Shown here in pieces: positions 50,148 through 60,611 of a stretch of 64,000 nucleotides of DNA. The position numbers and the translations under genes were made by a program. This DNA comes from JACCXG01 sp963785755 (lineage in GTDB: Bacteria; Acidobacteriota; Vicinamibacteria; Vicinamibacterales; 2-12-FULL-66-21): NCBI GenBank assembly GCA_963785755.1, contig CAWAXG010000002.1, positions 496,001 through 560,000 on the forward strand, in the 5' to 3' direction. Below the pieces are notes generated by a model. It was not told the origin of the DNA, did no database searches, and saw only the letters and a list, made by a program, of their open reading frames with translations. How positions within the stretch are numbered: the stretch's first letter is position 1; each line of letters begins with the position of its first letter.

Positions 50148-52597
50148 TCGTGCCGCAGAACCTCAATCGGATCGACGCGGGCCGCGCGGCGCGCCGGGAT
50201 CCACGCGGCTCCGAGCGCGGCCGCTCCCAGGATGACGATCGCTCCCACCCAGGTCACCGCGTCGACGGTCTGCACGCCGACGAGCTGGTTGCGCAGGAAC
50301 GTCGTGGACGCCGTGGCCCCGAGCGCGCCGAGAGCCGTCCCTGCCGCCACGAGGCTGGCCGCCTCGCGCAGCACAAGCCCTCGGACGCCGCGCCAGGACG
50401 CGCCGAGCGCCATGCGGATGCCGAGCTCCCGAGTCCGCGCCGCCACCGACATGGCGACGACGCCATACAGCCCGACGGCGGTGAGGACGAGTCCCGCGCC
50501 TGCGAACACCGCGAGCACGACGGCGATGAACCGGCGCGGTGCGAGCGCCGTCGCGTAAATCTCCTCGAGCGGATGCGCGGCGCCAATCATGAGCACGGCA
50601 TCGTGGGCGCGGAGCCGCTTGCGGATATCCGCCGCCGGCAGGATCCCATCGGCGGCCCGCACGACCAGCGTCGCGGAGAAGACGGGGGCCTCCGCGAACG
50701 GCACGTAGACGATCGGCGCGGGCGGGAGGTCTGGCGCGAGATCGCGCGCGTCCGCGACGACGCCGACGACGACGCGTCCGTCGACGCGCGAGTCGCCGTC
50801 GAGGGTCAGCGTGCGGCCGATCGCGTCGCCGCCGGGCCAGAACCGCTTCGCCGCTTCCTGATTGACGATGGCCACGCCGCGGCGCCGGCCCTTTCCTGTC
50901 CGCAGGTACTCCATCGCATGGTCGTCAGCGCTGAAGGGCCGACCGCTCAGCACCGGAAGCCGCAGAACGTCGAAATAGGCCGGCGTCACGACGCGGCGCT
51001 GGATGGGGCGCCACTCGGGCGATCCGTCGGATCGGGGAGGCACGATGCCGGTGCGCGCGAACCAGGACGCGGTGCGCCCTTCCAGCGCCGGTGCCGACAC
51101 GAGGGCGGCCCGGCGTACGCCGGGGAGTGCCTCGACCTGCGCAACCACCTCTCCGTAATAGAGCGCGAGCCGATCCCACGCGGGCCGCGCACCGACGACC
51201 AGCGGGCCGTCGACCATCCGGGTCATCGGCAGCGCCAATTCCGTCGAGGTCACGCCCTCCGGCTCGAACCCGAGATCGACACGCTGCAGGTGCAGCATCG
51301 TCCGAATCATGAGCCCCGCACCCGCCAGCAGCACGAGCGCGAGGGCCAGTTCGACGACGACGAACGCGCGCCCTCCGCGCCCGGGGCCCGAGCCACCGGG
51401 TCCGCTCCTGAGAACCGACGTTGCATCGGCGCGCGAGAATCGCAACGCCGGCAGGAGCCCGGTGATGCCCATCGTCACGACCGCGAGGAGGACGAGGTAG
51501 CCGATCACGCGGCCATCGATCGCAACCGCGTCGAGGCGAGGGATGGCCGAGGGCGCCAGCGCCACGAGCAAGTCGAGGATGAAGAGACCGAGCAGCCCGC
51601 CGGCGGCTGATCCGGCGAGCGCGAGCACGGCGTGTTCGGCGACGCTCTGTCGGGCGAGGCGGAAGCGCGACGCTCCGAGTGCCGCCCGCATGGCCAGTTC
51701 GCGCCGGCGTCCGATGCCGCGCTGAAGGACGAGCATCGCGACGTTCACGCATGCGATGAGGAAAACGAGGCCCACGGCCGCGAGCATCGCCGCGAGCGGC
51801 GGTCGTGCGGCCCCGACGAGTGCGCGGTCCAGCGGATCGACGAGCGCGATCCATCCCGCGTTCGTGGCCGGATGCTCGGCCGCGAGTGCGCTCGAGAGCT
51901 GCCGCAACTCCGCACCGGCGCCGCCGATGGATACGCCGGGTCGGAGGCGGCCCAGCGCCTGGCGCGATCGATCGCCGCGGCCAAACGACCCCTCCCACAC
52001 CAGCCCGTGCCAGATGTCCGCCCCGCGCGGCAGCGCGAACCCCTCCGGCATCACGCCGACAATGGTCAGCGGGCACCGCGCCATTGACCTGCAGGGCCGG
52101 CCGAGGACACCGGGATCGCCGCCGAACCAGCGCTGCCACAGCCCATGGCTGATCACGATCTCGCGCTCGTGGCCGGTCATCGCGCCGTCCGCGGCAGGGA
52201 ACGTGCGGCCGAGCACTGGACTGACGCCGAGCACATCGAAGAACCCGGGCGAGACGCTCGCTCCCTGCACGCGCGCGGGGTCGTCACGGTTGGTGACAAG
52301 GAAGGTTGCGCGCGCGTACATCGCGAGCGCCTCGAAGCTGCGGCTCCGCTCCCGCCAGTCCGAGAAGCTGCCTGGAAGCACGCCGGCGCGATCCTGGCCG
52401 GTCTCGTGATGGGTCTCGGAGATCGACACGAGCCGGTCCGGCTCGACGAACGGGAGCGGCCTGAAGAGAACGGCGTCGACGAACGTGAACACGGCGACGT
52501 TGGCGCCGATGCCGACGGCGAGCGTCAGGATGGCCGCGGCCGTGAAGGCCGGGGCGCGCCGGAGCAGGCGCAGCGCATGTCGGAGGTCAGCGAGCAT
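50144..52597 (-). CDS. ADOP-type ABC transporter permease (second copy)
   Basis: 817 residues. Opens with MLADLRHALRLLRRAPAFTA and LTLAVGIGANVAVF, the ADOP N-terminus; MacB-PCD domains and helices follow in two halves; FtsX signatures ELAMRAALGASR and ELGIRMALGAS are intact. Only about family-level similarity to the 3466 permease. No ATPase nearby. Upstream in the same operon as the propeller gene. Confidence 0.9.
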   Translation of the reverse strand: MLADLRHALRLLRRAPAFTAAAILTLAVGIGANVAVFTFVDAVLFRPLPFVEPDRLVSISETHHETGQDRAGVLPGSFSDWRERSRSFEALAMYARATFLVTNRDDPARVQGASVSPGFFDVLGVSPVLGRTFPAADGAMTGHEREIVISHGLWQRWFGGDPGVLGRPCRSMARCPLTIVGVMPEGFALPRGADIWHGLVWEGSFGRGDRSRQALGRLRPGVSIGGAGAELRQLSSALAAEHPATNAGWIALVDPLDRALVGAARPPLAAMLAAVGLVFLIACVNVAMLVLQRGIGRRRELAMRAALGASRFRLARQSVAEHAVLALAGSAAGGLLGLFILDLLVALAPSAIPRLDAVAIDGRVIGYLVLLAVVTMGITGLLPALRFSRADATSVLRSGPGGSGPGRGGRAFVVVELALALVLLAGAGLMIRTMLHLQRVDLGFEPEGVTSTELALPMTRMVDGPLVVGARPAWDRLALYYGEVVAQVEALPGVRRAALVSAPALEGRTASWFARTGIVPPRSDGSPEWRPIQRRVVTPAYFDVLRLPVLSGRPFSADDHAMEYLRTGKGRRRGVAIVNQEAAKRFWPGGDAIGRTLTLDGDSRVDGRVVVGVVADARDLAPDLPPAPIVYVPFAEAPVFSATLVVRAADGILPAADIRKRLRAHDAVLMIGAAHPLEEIYATALAPRRFIAVVLAVFAGAGLVLTAVGLYGVVAMSVAARTRELGIRMALGASWRGVRGLVLREAASLVAAGTALGALGATASTTFLRNQLVGVQTVDAVTWVGAIVILGAAALGAAWIPARRAARVDPIEVLRHE

Positions 52598-53289
52598 GGA
52601 ACGCCTTTTTCCGCGCCCGTCGCGGCAGATTCAGGTGAAGCATGGGGGCCTGACACTCAACCGCTATGCCATCGGGCGCCGCGAAAAGCCCCGCCAGGAG
52701 GCCGAACCTCTGACGACGTGTCCGCCACTGGCACGCGGGTTGTCCGAGAACGAACAGGAGGGCTGCGCCAACTGAGCCGCCGATTTTACGAGGGCCACGG
52801 CCAAATCACGAAGAAGCCCACAAAGACCGTGTGCTCGTTCATGCCGTAGTCGACCGCTTCGGTCTAGTAGACCCCCTCAACCACGGTCGCGCCGAACCGC
52901 GAGAACGGCCGCACGTTGCGGACGCCGTCCCACGGATACTGCCGCGACGGCGGTTCGCGCTCGGCCTCGTCGCGCTCGAGGAACCGCGGCATGAAGAATT
53001 CCTGGTCAGCGTCGTCAGGCGCACGCGGCCGGTCGCGCCGCAATCGACGACGCTGTGGTCCGGTCGAGGCCTCGCTCAGCGATGCGGCGGTCGGGCTCGC
53101 GAGTGGTCCGAGTCGGCGCTGTGCTGCAGCCGCGGATGCCCACTTTCGCGACACTCCCACAGCGCCTCGGCTCGCTGACCATCTGGGTAAAGGTAGACAG
53201 AACGAGCCATCCCGTCGCGACTCTCAGTCCGCTGTCTCGAACCTATCGCTTTGGAGATTGGGAGTTGGAAGTTGGGAGTTGAGCGCTCT
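52598..53289. other. Gene-poor stretch with a possible minus-strand relic and a heptamer arm
   Basis: No convincing intact gene. On the minus strand, 52864-53000, a protein-like stretch EFFMPRFLERDEAEREPPSR followed by YPWDGVRNVRPFSRFGATVV ends at a stop, and the same frame after that stop continues hydrophobically; it could be the end of a decayed gene. At 53250-53282 a TTGGGAG-type heptamer arm occurs without its partner. Confidence 0.3.
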
Positions 53290-54865
53290 TTAGCGATGGA
53301 ACTCGTGTGAAAGTCCCCGCAGGAAAGAGGCCCGCTCCTGCGCCTGGGGCTGTGAGGAGAGATCGTCCACCGGCCACGGCAGCCGCCACGTCCAGTTGGC
53401 GTCATTGACGACGGCCGGGATGTTGACGCGATCGCGCCAGCCGAAGACGTCCTGGATGGGGAGGATCACGAAGTCCGAGCCGGCACGGAAGAGCGTGCGG
53501 ACCAGGGCGTCGCGAAGGGCCGCCGAGAACGGCGAGTCCGGCCCGAAACCGGCGTCGCGCAATTCCGGGAGCTCCATGCACAGCCGGCGCTCCTCGGCAG
53601 TCGATCCGTCCCACCATTCCGCGAGCGTTTCGGTATCGTGCGTGCCGCTGAGGGCGACCGACTCCGCCGGATACTCGTCGGGCATGCGGAACGGCTTGCC
53701 CGGGTGATGCCAGCGCCGCTCCCAGCGGAGCACCTTCAGACCGGCGACGTGCAGCCGGGCCAGCGACTCGCGCACGAAGTCGGGAACGACGCCGAGATCT
53801 TCGGCGATGATGCGGGCGCCGGTGTCGCGGAACGCCGTGAGGATCCGCTCGCCCTGCGCGAGCTGGGCCGGCTCGGCTGACGGCGTGAAGTGGGTCCGGT
53901 CGTCGAACTCGCGAACGAAGGTACGGTAGAAACCCACGAGATGATCGATGCGGAAGCCGTCGAAGAGCTCCGTGCAGCGCCGGGCGCGCTGGCGCAGCCA
54001 CTCGTAATTGCGACGCTCGTGAACGTCCCAGCGATAAACCGGCAGACCCCAGTTCTGTCCGGTCTCGGAAAAGGCGTCGGGCGGAACGCCGATCGACGCG
54101 TCCATACGGAATTCATCCTGCCTCGACCACACATCCGCGCTGTGGCCGCTCACCATGAACGGGAAATCACCGAGGATGCCGATTCGCCCGCAGTCCCTGC
54201 GGGCGCGCCGCCACTGCTCATCCGCGAGGAACTGCAGGTACTCGTAGTATCGAATCGCGGCCTGCAGGCGCGTGCGCACCTCGGCCAGAGCCTTGGGGTC
54301 GCGATGGCGCAGCTCCGGTTCCCAGTCGCGCCAGTAACACGCGCGATGCTCGTCGTGAAGCGCGCGAAAGAGCGTGTACTCGTCCAGCCACCATCGTTCG
54401 CGTTCGGCGAAGTCGCGGAAGGCACGGCTGCGTTCCGACGCCGCTCCCTCGTGGCGCTCGCGAAACACGGTGAACGACGCGCGCAGCGCCGTCGCCTTGA
54501 TCGCGCGGACGGATCGGAAGTCCACGGCCGCGGCCCGTCTCGCCCGATCGAGCCGCTGGCGATCCTCCGGATCGAGCACGCGCTCGCCGCCGGCTTCTTC
54601 GAATTCCGGGACGTCGGCGAGCGCGATGAACACCGGGTCGATCGCCATGGCGCTGAGTGCCGAGTACCGGAGAGTTCTGGCTGTCCTCCATCTCGTTGAC
54701 GGGGAGCAGCTGCACGAAATCGAGCCCTGCCGCCTCGAGCCAGCGCGCGAATCTCGGCAGATCGGGGATCTCACCGACGCCCCAGCTCGCCCGCGACGGC
54801 ATGGAGAACAGCGGCACGAGCAGCCCGGCGTGCCGGCCGGCGTGGAAGTGCCCGGGATCAGGCAT
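53290..54865 (-). pseudogene. malQ: 4-alpha-glucanotransferase, frameshifted
   Basis: From ATG 54865 the frame reads AGLLVPLFSMPSRASWGVG and QLLPVNEMEDSQNSP; an extra G near 54666 (CCGGTACTCGG for CCGTACTCGG) breaks it. Deleting that G gives NSPYSALSAMAIDPVFI, the standard MalQ motif. The remainder has the GH77 catalytic motifs GFRIDHLVGF (nucleophile Asp), IIAEDLGVV (acid/base Glu) and SGTHDTET (third Asp). About 525 residues; it transfers alpha-1,4-glucan segments in glycogen or maltodextrin metabolism. Confidence 0.88.
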
Positions 54866-56058
54866 CAGCACGCTCCAGCACGCGCCGGATGCCGTCGCGG
54901 AACTCGTCGGGGTGAGGAAGCAGGCTGACGATCAGATAGGCCTCGCGTGGAAAATCGAAAAAGAAACCGGGGTGCACCACGATCCCGTCGCGCTCGAGGA
55001 GATCGAGGACGAACTGTTCCTCGGTGCCGCGGGACGGAATCCGCAGGACCGCCGACCAGCCACCCTCCGCGTTGAGCACGTCGACCGACGGGTGCCCGAC
55101 GGCAGCCTGCCGGAGATGAGCGTAATTGGATCGTACTCGCTCGGTCACCTGCCGGCGTCCCGCGGCGCCGGCCGCAATCAGGTCCGGCGCGGCGACCTGC
55201 ACCGGCGTGGAGACCGACAAGTACGTGTCGCAAATCAGCTCGAGCCGCGGCAGTGCCTGGCCGACGAGGCGCTCCGGACCGTCGATCGCGATCCATCCGA
55301 GCTTCACCTGCGGCATTGCCGCGGATTTCGACAATCCGCCGAGGCGGAACGTCAGGGCTTCGCTCGCGTGCGACGAGTCAGGATCGGCAGTCAATCCTTC
55401 CGCCGAATCCAGCGGGAAGTCGGCGAAGACTTCGTCTTCGATCAGCGCCGCGCCGCGGCTCGCGCAGCGGTGGGCCAGGCCCGCGCGCTCGTCAGCGCTC
55501 AGTCGCGATCCGGTGGGATTGTTGGGACTGACAGCCAGCACCGCCCGCGTCTGCGCATCCCACACCTCGTCCACGCTATCGAAGTCGAGCCGCCAGCGTC
55601 CATGGTATTCGAGCTTGTAGGGCCGGGCGGCAACACCGTCGAGTGCGGTCAGGTGCTCGAACAGCGGGTAGCTTGGCGTAGGAACGAGCACGGCGTCACC
55701 GCACGGAGCGCACAGCAGCTTGAAAAGCAAAGAATATGCCTCGCTCGTGCTCGCCGTCAGTACCGATGCGCTCCCAGGGAATGTTCACGCCGCGTCGCCG
55801 GTAATCGCGAGCGACTGCCTCGCGGGCCGATCGCAACCCGAATGGCTCGGGGAGGTAGCGCGAAACGTCGGGCTGGGCGAGCGACTGAAACGTCGCGCTC
55901 GGATAGGTGATACCGGCGTGTGTCGGGTTGGTAACGGTGAGATCGATGAGCCGCCGTCCCGCGGATCTGGCGCGGTCGAGCGCCCGGGCGAGCGCGTTGG
56001 CCTCCAGAACCGCGGGCAGCCGCGAAGAGAACATAGGCTTGTAGACTATTAGAGTCAC
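54858..56058 (-). pseudogene. Class I/II PLP aminotransferase, frameshifted
   Basis: The N-terminal frame from 56058 (LIDLTVTNPTHAGITYP) ends near 55760, where CATCGGTACTG has an extra G compared with the expected CATCGTACTG; removal gives RIVLTASTSEAYSLLF and joins the rest. The rest includes VSPNNPTG, LIEDEVFADFPL and the PLP lysine in LGGLSKSAAMP. About 400 residues, related to aspartate aminotransferase-like enzymes. It overlaps the malQ start by 8 bp. Substrate unknown. Confidence 0.85.
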
Positions 56059-56547
56059 ATGTCATTGGCCATGACGTTCGACGAGCTCCTGCGTTACACG
56101 AACGCCGAGCGGGAGAAGTGGCGCGCCTGGCTCGTCCTGCATCCCGCCGCGATCGACGCGCCGGTACAGCCGGGGGCGCGGTTTTCGACCGTCGGCAAAC
56201 TGATCGATCACATCTTCCTCGCCGAGCGCCGGAACCTTCAGCGCCTCACCGGAGAGCCGCTGTCCGAATCGACGGGGCTGACCGGCAGCAATGCGCCGCC
56301 GCTGTTCGATTATGGCGCCTCGGTCCGCCGCGAGCTCGGTCAGTTCGCGCAGGATCTCGACGAGGACATCGCCGACGAGGTCAGAACGCTCGAGGTCCTG
56401 AATCGGAAGTGGCCCATCAGCGCGCGCAAGATGCTGTTCCACATCCTGCTGCACGAGACGCGACACTGGGCGCAGATCGCGCTCGCCGTGCGGCTCGCCG
56501 GGTTCGAGCCGCCGGGCGAGCACGACTTCCTGTTCTTCGCTGGCTGA
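56059..56547 (+). CDS. DinB-family protein
   Basis: 162 residues, four-helix bundle type, with metal-ligand histidines in KLIDHIFLAERRN and ILLHETRHWAQI. DinB/YfiT-like proteins are putative metal-dependent thiol transferases or hydrolases. It is divergent from the aminotransferase gene, whose start abuts at 56058. Confidence 0.82.
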   Translation: MSLAMTFDELLRYTNAEREKWRAWLVLHPAAIDAPVQPGARFSTVGKLIDHIFLAERRNLQRLTGEPLSESTGLTGSNAPPLFDYGASVRRELGQFAQDLDEDIADEVRTLEVLNRKWPISARKMLFHILLHETRHWAQIALAVRLAGFEPPGEHDFLFFAG

Positions 56548-56554
56548 GCGCCAC

Positions 56555-57412
56555 GTGCTGAGTGCAACGTTCCGCGTGCTCACGTGCATCGTGCCACGGG
56601 CTACGGGCTCACGCGCGCCGTGCCCGCGTGCGGTGTGCTCGTGCTCACGTGCCGGGGCGCTGCTACTGGCCTCTCTCCTCGGCCTGAGTTGGACGATCGC
56701 CGTTCGGGCGCAAACGCTCGACTCGGTGCCGATCGGCGTCCGGTATCAGCTCGACAGCGACGCCGCCAGGCGGCAGCGGGACCTGGACGAGTTCCGCCGT
56801 CTCCGCTTCAACGTCGTCGCGCTCGGGCAGGAGGCGAAGCCTTCCGACGAACTGGAGCTCGGACTGATCGACCGTCTGCTTGCCGGCGCGGCTGACACCC
56901 GCGTTCGCATGGGCGGCATCGCCATCCTGTCGGCACAGGAAATCGCGTCCGGGCCACAGGTGAAGCAGGCGGCCTGGTACTACTTCGGGATGGGCGCGCG
57001 CGGAATCATCTTTGGCGACTGGGCGGCACTGCAGCAGAACGGCGACGCGCTGACGGCGGCGGTCGAGTTCGCCGAGCACGTCTCCCGCAATGCCGCCCTC
57101 TACGCGCCGCTCCAGCCGCGAGTCCCGAAGACCGATCCGCCCGACGTGACCATCGAGGGAAACGATCCCCGGATCACGGCGCGGTTCCTCGAGTCGTCTG
57201 ATGCGCTGCTGCTGATCGTGACCAGTCACGACGCCAGCGAAACGCGCGAGGTCACGCTGACGTTTTCTCCCGAGATGCCGGAAGCGATCTGGCAGAACAT
57301 GCTCGCGGGCACCGCCGTGAATTTCGTCGCCGGCCCCAAGGGGCCTGTCTACACCCGCACGTTCCCGCCGAAGGACGTGCTGGTGTTGATGATCCGCAAG
57401 AAGCTGAAATAA
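56555..57412 (+). CDS. Exported hypothetical protein (glycosidase-like fragments)
   Basis: 285 residues with a long basic N-terminus and signal-like stretch (LLLASLLGLSWTIAVRAQ). The mature part has GVRYQLDSDAARRQRDLDEF and FNVVALGQE, reminiscent of TIM-barrel GH openings, then AAWYYFGMGARGIIFGDW, and a beta-rich C-terminal domain. No catalytic acids are assignable. The start region is low in complexity (repeated CGTGCTCACGTGC), so a later start is possible. Confidence 0.6.
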   Translation: MLSATFRVLTCIVPRATGSRAPCPRAVCSCSRAGALLLASLLGLSWTIAVRAQTLDSVPIGVRYQLDSDAARRQRDLDEFRRLRFNVVALGQEAKPSDELELGLIDRLLAGAADTRVRMGGIAILSAQEIASGPQVKQAAWYYFGMGARGIIFGDWAALQQNGDALTAAVEFAEHVSRNAALYAPLQPRVPKTDPPDVTIEGNDPRITARFLESSDALLLIVTSHDASETREVTLTFSPEMPEAIWQNMLAGTAVNFVAGPKGPVYTRTFPPKDVLVLMIRKKLK

Positions 57413-57440
57413 GCAGGCCAGTACAATCGACTCTTACAAC

Positions 57441-58403
57441 GTGCAGACTCCCACACTCTCCGACATCGTCCAGGCTCGCCAGAGGATTGCCAGCGTCGCG
57501 CGGGTGACGCCGCTCATCGACGTCTCCGCCGCCGCCGGGCGGGCGCTGTTCCTGAAATGCGAGAACATGCAGCCGGCTGGCGCGTTCAAGATACGCGGCG
57601 CGTTCAACATGATCGCGCAGCTGTCCGAGGACGAACGGCGGCGCGGTGTGATCACCTATTCGTCCGGCAACCATGGACAGGCCGTGGCGCTGGCCGCGCG
57701 GGAACTTGGGGCTCCCGCGGTGGTCGTCATGCCGACGACGGCGCCGAAGGTGAAGGTCGAGGGAGCGAAAGGGTTTGGCGCGGAAGTCATCTTCGCCGGC
57801 ACGACCTCTCTCGAACGCCGGGCGCGGGCCGAAGCGGAGGCGGCGAGCCGCGGCCTGACGATCGTGCCTCCGTTCGATCACGAGTGGATCGTTGCCGGAC
57901 AAGGCACCGCCGGACTCGAGATTCTCGAGCAGCTGCCGACGGTTGCCTCGGTCGTCGTGCCGATCGGCGGCGGCGGCCTCGCGGCCGGCGTCGCCGTCGC
58001 CATCAAGGCGTCCGCGCCTCGGGTGAAGGTCATCGGCGTGGAACCGGCCGGCGCCGCCGCGATGCGGGCCTCGCTCGACGCCGGATCCCCCGTGACGCTG
58101 CCACGAGCGGCCAGTGTTGCCGATGGCCTGATGCCGGTCCGCCCCGGCGATCTCACGTTCGACCTGGTACAGCGTCATGTCGACGGCGTGGTCACGGTCG
58201 ACGACCGTCAGATTGTCGACGCGGTGCTGTGGGCGTTCTCGCGGGCGAAGATCGTGGCCGAACCGAGCGGCGCGGCGAGCCTGGCCGCCGTGCTCAGTGG
58301 CGTGGCGGACGTCCCCGATCCGGTCGTGGCGATCGTCAGCGGCGGGAACATGGACGGGGAAAGGCTCGCGGAATTCTGGAGGGAACGGCAGTCGTGCCCA
58401 TAG
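57441..58403 (+). CDS. PLP threonine-dehydratase-like ammonia-lyase
   Basis: 320 residues from GTG 57441. Fold-type II PLP enzyme: PLP lysine in AGAFKIRGAFN, phosphate loop SSGNHGQA, glycine-rich PIGGGGLAAG, and a C-terminal serine segment ending SGGNMDGE. The short length without an ACT domain fits catabolic threonine dehydratase, serine racemase or hydroxyaspartate ammonia-lyase. It overlaps the aminotransferase downstream by 10 bp, suggesting a joint amino-acid pathway. Confidence 0.88.
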   Translation: MQTPTLSDIVQARQRIASVARVTPLIDVSAAAGRALFLKCENMQPAGAFKIRGAFNMIAQLSEDERRRGVITYSSGNHGQAVALAARELGAPAVVVMPTTAPKVKVEGAKGFGAEVIFAGTTSLERRARAEAEAASRGLTIVPPFDHEWIVAGQGTAGLEILEQLPTVASVVVPIGGGGLAAGVAVAIKASAPRVKVIGVEPAGAAAMRASLDAGSPVTLPRAASVADGLMPVRPGDLTFDLVQRHVDGVVTVDDRQIVDAVLWAFSRAKIVAEPSGAASLAAVLSGVADVPDPVVAIVSGGNMDGERLAEFWRERQSCP

Positions 58404-59551
58404 AACCGTTCGCGATGGAGCGGATGCAGTCGACCTGGGAGAACATCGTCGACTACGACATGAGCGAGAGCGGCGTCCGGCCGCTGACGCTGCGCGAGCT
58501 GACCTCGATGGGGTTCGATCTCGAGGCCTTCCTCGACCAGCCGCTCGGCTACAGCCAGTCGAACGGGACGATCGAGCTCCGCGAGCTCATCGCCGCGGGC
58601 TATCCCGGCGCGACGATCGATCACATCGAGGTCACCAACGGCACATCGGAAGCGAACTATCTGATCGCCCTGAGCCAGCTTCGTCCCGGTGACACCGTCG
58701 CGATGGAGCTGCCGAACTACATGCAGATGCCAGGCGTGGCGCGCAGCCTCGGCGCAACCGTGACGCCGTTCAGGCTGCGGCAGGATGCGGGATGGGAACC
58801 GGACTGGACCGAGTTCGAGCGCGCCGTGACTCCCGCGACACGCCTGCTGTACCTCTCGAATCCCAACAACCCGACGGGAGGCGTTCTGTCAGACGCCGCC
58901 ATGGCCCGCATCGTCCAGCGCTGCGAGCAGACCGGCACGCTGATCGTGGCTGACGAAGTGTATCTGGGGGCCGAGATCGATCGACCGCGGACGCGCAGTT
59001 TCTGGGGAATGAGCGATCGAGTCATCGTGACGAGTGGATTGTCGAAAGCCTATGGCATTCCAGGCGTGCGCATCGGCTGGCTCGTGGCGTCATCCGCCAT
59101 CGCCGGAGAGTGCTGGACCCAGCACGACTACCTGACCATCGGTCCGAACAAAATGTCCGATCGCCTCGCGAGGATTGCCGTCGAGCCGCAGAACCGCGAG
59201 CGCTGCTACAGCCGCACGCGCGAGATCCTTCGCTACAACCTGCCAATCGCCCGCGAGTGGATCGCCGGGTTCGGCGGACGTCTCACCTGGCGTGAACCGC
59301 AAGCCGGCGCCATCGCGCTGGTCAAGTACGCCGCCGACATCGGCAGCCTCGAGCTGGCCGAGCGGGTCCGAGTCAACCAGAGCACCCTGATCGTGCCCGG
59401 CATCCACGTCGGCCTCGAGGGATACCTGCGAATCTGGCTGGGCGGCCGCGAAGAATTTCTCCGAGAAGGCCTCAGACGTATTGGTGCCGAACTGAAGGCC
59501 GCATTCCAGGTCCCAACGAGGACTGAGTCGGGATCGGTGATCGAGGGGTGA
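58394..59551 (+). CDS. Class I/II PLP aminotransferase
   Basis: 385 residues from GTG 58394. Characteristic segments: TNGTSEANYLI, LSNPNNPTGG, VADEVYLGAE, and GLSKAYGIPGVRIGW with the PLP lysine. Related to aspartate aminotransferase and capreomycidine-synthase-like enzymes. Coupled to the upstream lyase. The last few codons run into the heptamer repeat (GATCGGT units), so the C-terminus has been extended by the repeat. Confidence 0.88.
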   Translation: MPIEPFAMERMQSTWENIVDYDMSESGVRPLTLRELTSMGFDLEAFLDQPLGYSQSNGTIELRELIAAGYPGATIDHIEVTNGTSEANYLIALSQLRPGDTVAMELPNYMQMPGVARSLGATVTPFRLRQDAGWEPDWTEFERAVTPATRLLYLSNPNNPTGGVLSDAAMARIVQRCEQTGTLIVADEVYLGAEIDRPRTRSFWGMSDRVIVTSGLSKAYGIPGVRIGWLVASSAIAGECWTQHDYLTIGPNKMSDRLARIAVEPQNRERCYSRTREILRYNLPIAREWIAGFGGRLTWREPQAGAIALVKYAADIGSLELAERVRVNQSTLIVPGIHVGLEGYLRIWLGGREEFLREGLRRIGAELKAAFQVPTRTESGSVIEG

Positions 59552-59697
59552 TCGGTGATCGGTGATCAGCGATCGGCCAGATTGGGGCACGTGGCGTAGA
59601 AACGGCGAACAGGCCTACCCGCCGGGGATCTGATCCCCGATCACTGATCACCGATCACCGATCCCGACGCCCCAATCCCGAGTCCCGAGTCCCGGCC
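59538..59697. repeat. Heptamer inverted repeat (GGTGATC / GATCACC type)
   Basis: Left arm GGTGATC heptamers (59538-59575), a spacer of about 60 bp, then right arm GATCACC-type heptamers (59638-59665) followed by CGAGTCC heptamers to about 59697. Same unit as at 6156-6188. The arms can pair into a large hairpin between the aminotransferase and the next operon. Confidence 0.7.
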
Positions 59698-59735
59698 CCT
59701 GTTAACCTCTCCTCGCTGCGAACGTATCTAGAGGC

Positions 59736-60611
59736 ATGACAGCATTTTCGAAGGTTTTTCGCGCCGCGGCGTCAATCATCCTCCTGGCGTCCGGCGCTTT
59801 TGTTACGGATCTGTCAGCTCAGCAGAAGCCCGACCGTGCGCCAGCCGTTGAAGCGGCGCCCGACCGCCCGGACAGCCCGATGGACGCCGACGAAGTGCGC
59901 CGGGCTTTCATGTCGGTGCTGGAGCGGCATCCTCCGTCTGTGGCCAGGGTCCTGAAGCTCGACCCGTCCCTGATGCGGAACGAAAGCTATCTCCAGGCGT
60001 ATCCACAGATTGCCCAGTTCCTGGCGACGCACCCGGACATCCCGCGAAACGCCCTTTACTATCTCGAGCACGTGCGCGTGAGTCACGACGACTGGCAGCA
60101 AACGCCGCAGCAGCGGATGACCGAGGCCATCCTCGCGGGGCTGGCGGGTTTCACGGCGTTCATCATTGTGATCAGTACCCTCGTCTGGTTGATTCGCACG
60201 GTTGTCGAACACCGGCGCTGGAATCGGCTCTCGAAGATTCAGGCGGAAGTGCACACGAAGCTGATGGACCGGTTCTCATCGAACGAAGAGCTGCTGACCT
60301 ACGTGCAGACGCCGTCGGGGCGGAGATTCCTCGAATCCGGCCCGAGCCCGCTTCAAGAGATGACGCCGACGATGAGCGCCCCGCTCTCGCGGATCCTGTG
60401 GTCGGTCCAGCTCGGCTCCGTGCTGCTCGTCAGCGGCCTGGGCATGCTGTTCCTGAGCGGCCGCGCGCTGTCGGAGGCGCAGGAGTTCTTCTACATCGGC
60501 GGGTGTCTCGCGTCGGCCATCGGCACCGGCTTCGTCGTCTCGGCGGCGGCGGCTTACGTTCTTTCTCGCCGGCTCGGGCTCCTCGAACGGCCGGTTCACG
60601 ACCATGCGTGA
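59736..60611 (+). CDS. Exported/membrane protein preceding ECF sigma
   Basis: 291 residues. Signal peptide (AASIILLASGAFVTDLSAQ), a periplasmic helical part (residues about 25-125), a membrane helix at about 128-150, a cytoplasmic part, and two more helices at about 225-280. It overlaps the sigma factor gene by 8 bp, so it is part of the same operon and may sense or transmit a signal. No known domain. Confidence 0.75.
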   Translation: MTAFSKVFRAAASIILLASGAFVTDLSAQQKPDRAPAVEAAPDRPDSPMDADEVRRAFMSVLERHPPSVARVLKLDPSLMRNESYLQAYPQIAQFLATHPDIPRNALYYLEHVRVSHDDWQQTPQQRMTEAILAGLAGFTAFIIVISTLVWLIRTVVEHRRWNRLSKIQAEVHTKLMDRFSSNEELLTYVQTPSGRRFLESGPSPLQEMTPTMSAPLSRILWSVQLGSVLLVSGLGMLFLSGRALSEAQEFFYIGGCLASAIGTGFVVSAAAAYVLSRRLGLLERPVHDHA

